A DNA stretch of 5,580 nucleotides from Clostridia bacterium (lineage in GTDB: Bacteria > Bacillota_A > Clostridia > Oscillospirales > Acutalibacteraceae). This document shows, in pieces, positions 5,406 to 5,580 of this stretch. The DNA is taken from positions 1 to 5,580 of the forward strand of contig JAFPAK010000134.1 of the NCBI GenBank assembly GCA_017390825.1, in the 5' to 3' direction. A program made the position numbers and the translations under genes. The notes beneath the pieces are model-generated. The model ran no database searches and was not told the DNA's origin. It saw only the letters and a program-made list of their open reading frames with translations. Within the stretch, counting starts at the first letter, position 1. The number at the start of each line of letters is the position of its first letter.

Positions 5406-5580
5406 TCAAATAAATAAAATAACTGCAAGAGTTGCACTGTATATTCCGAGTGCGCTGAACATTTTTTTATTTCTACTGCATTGCTCACTTACGGGCAGTA
5501 CCCTGCTTTGAAAATAATCTCTGTACTGCTTGCAAAAAACTCCGACATGCTCATATGACACACTACCAATGCCACTCAAA
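5406..5580 (-). CDS. spoIIIAB: Stage III sporulation protein AB, C-terminal 57 residues (cut by window edge)
   Basis: Only the C-terminal end is present; the gene continues past the right edge. Translating the minus strand from base 5579 gives 57 residues ending in TGA at 5406. The segment opens with LSGIGSVSYEHVGVFCKQY, matching the family's LG..d.e.Q.......y region. It ends with KKMFSALGIYSATLAVILFI, matching the usual basic residues, ..LG..., and a final hydrophobic helix right at the C-terminus. SpoIIIAB is a membrane protein resembling GspF-type secretion platform proteins and partners the ATPase SpoIIIAA. Its stop overlaps the Shine-Dalgarno of spoIIIAC, as expected in this operon. The call rests on sequence pattern and position before spoIIIAC. 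Confidence 0.9.
   Translation of the reverse strand, partial: LSGIGSVSYEHVGVFCKQYRDYFQSRVLPVSEQCSRNKKMFSALGIYSATLAVILFI

Noticed and set aside
1..5580. Mobile elements, CRISPR arrays, tRNA or rRNA genes, or a new defence-type system
   Set aside because: I saw no direct repeat arrays, inverted-repeat-flanked genes, tRNA-like folds or unusual gene fusions; nearly every base belongs to a known, co-directional conserved gene cluster.

Overview
All genes in this window lie on the minus strand, so the operon reads from right to left. It holds the distal part of a spoIIIA sporulation operon followed directly by a housekeeping gene cluster. The DNA is AT-rich by eye (not computed). Together with a complete SpoIIIAC-AH set, an Asp23 protein and a NusB, this points to an endospore-forming member of the Clostridia (Bacillota). 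An Oscillospirales/Ruminococcaceae-type gut lineage is plausible, but I infer that from gene order and cannot prove it from this window.

Right part (about 5580 down to 2099): the end of spoIIIAB (cut by the window edge), then spoIIIAC, AD, AE, AF, AG and AH. They are packed with overlaps or very short gaps. In the sporulating mother cell these proteins form the SpoIIIA membrane complex facing the forespore. It contains ring-forming (AF, AG, AH) and multi-spanning membrane (AB, AC, AD, AE) parts and is a secretion-like channel needed for late forespore gene expression. The operon's main promoter and spoIIIAA (the ATPase) should lie just beyond the right edge.

Left part (about 2098 down to 1): a 68-base gap carries a good sigma-A-type promoter (TTGTTA, 17 bases, TATAAT). 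Four genes follow: an Asp23/YqhY family gene, nusB, a divergent TsaD/Kae1-like gene, and the start of xseA (cut by the left edge). I see no terminator between the two halves. The housekeeping genes can therefore probably be read from their own promoter in growth and also by read-through from spoIIIA during sporulation.

The window is mostly a well-known syntenic block, not a new system. The points worth attention are: spoIIIAF has a very strong Shine-Dalgarno sequence but no ATG, GTG or TTG at the right distance, so an AUC start is suggested; a Cys-rich TsaD paralogue of unknown role sits where Bacillus has folD; the asp23 promoter abuts the spoIIIAH stop codon; and accB/accC, present here in Bacillus subtilis, are absent. 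There is no stretch over 300 bases without a gene.
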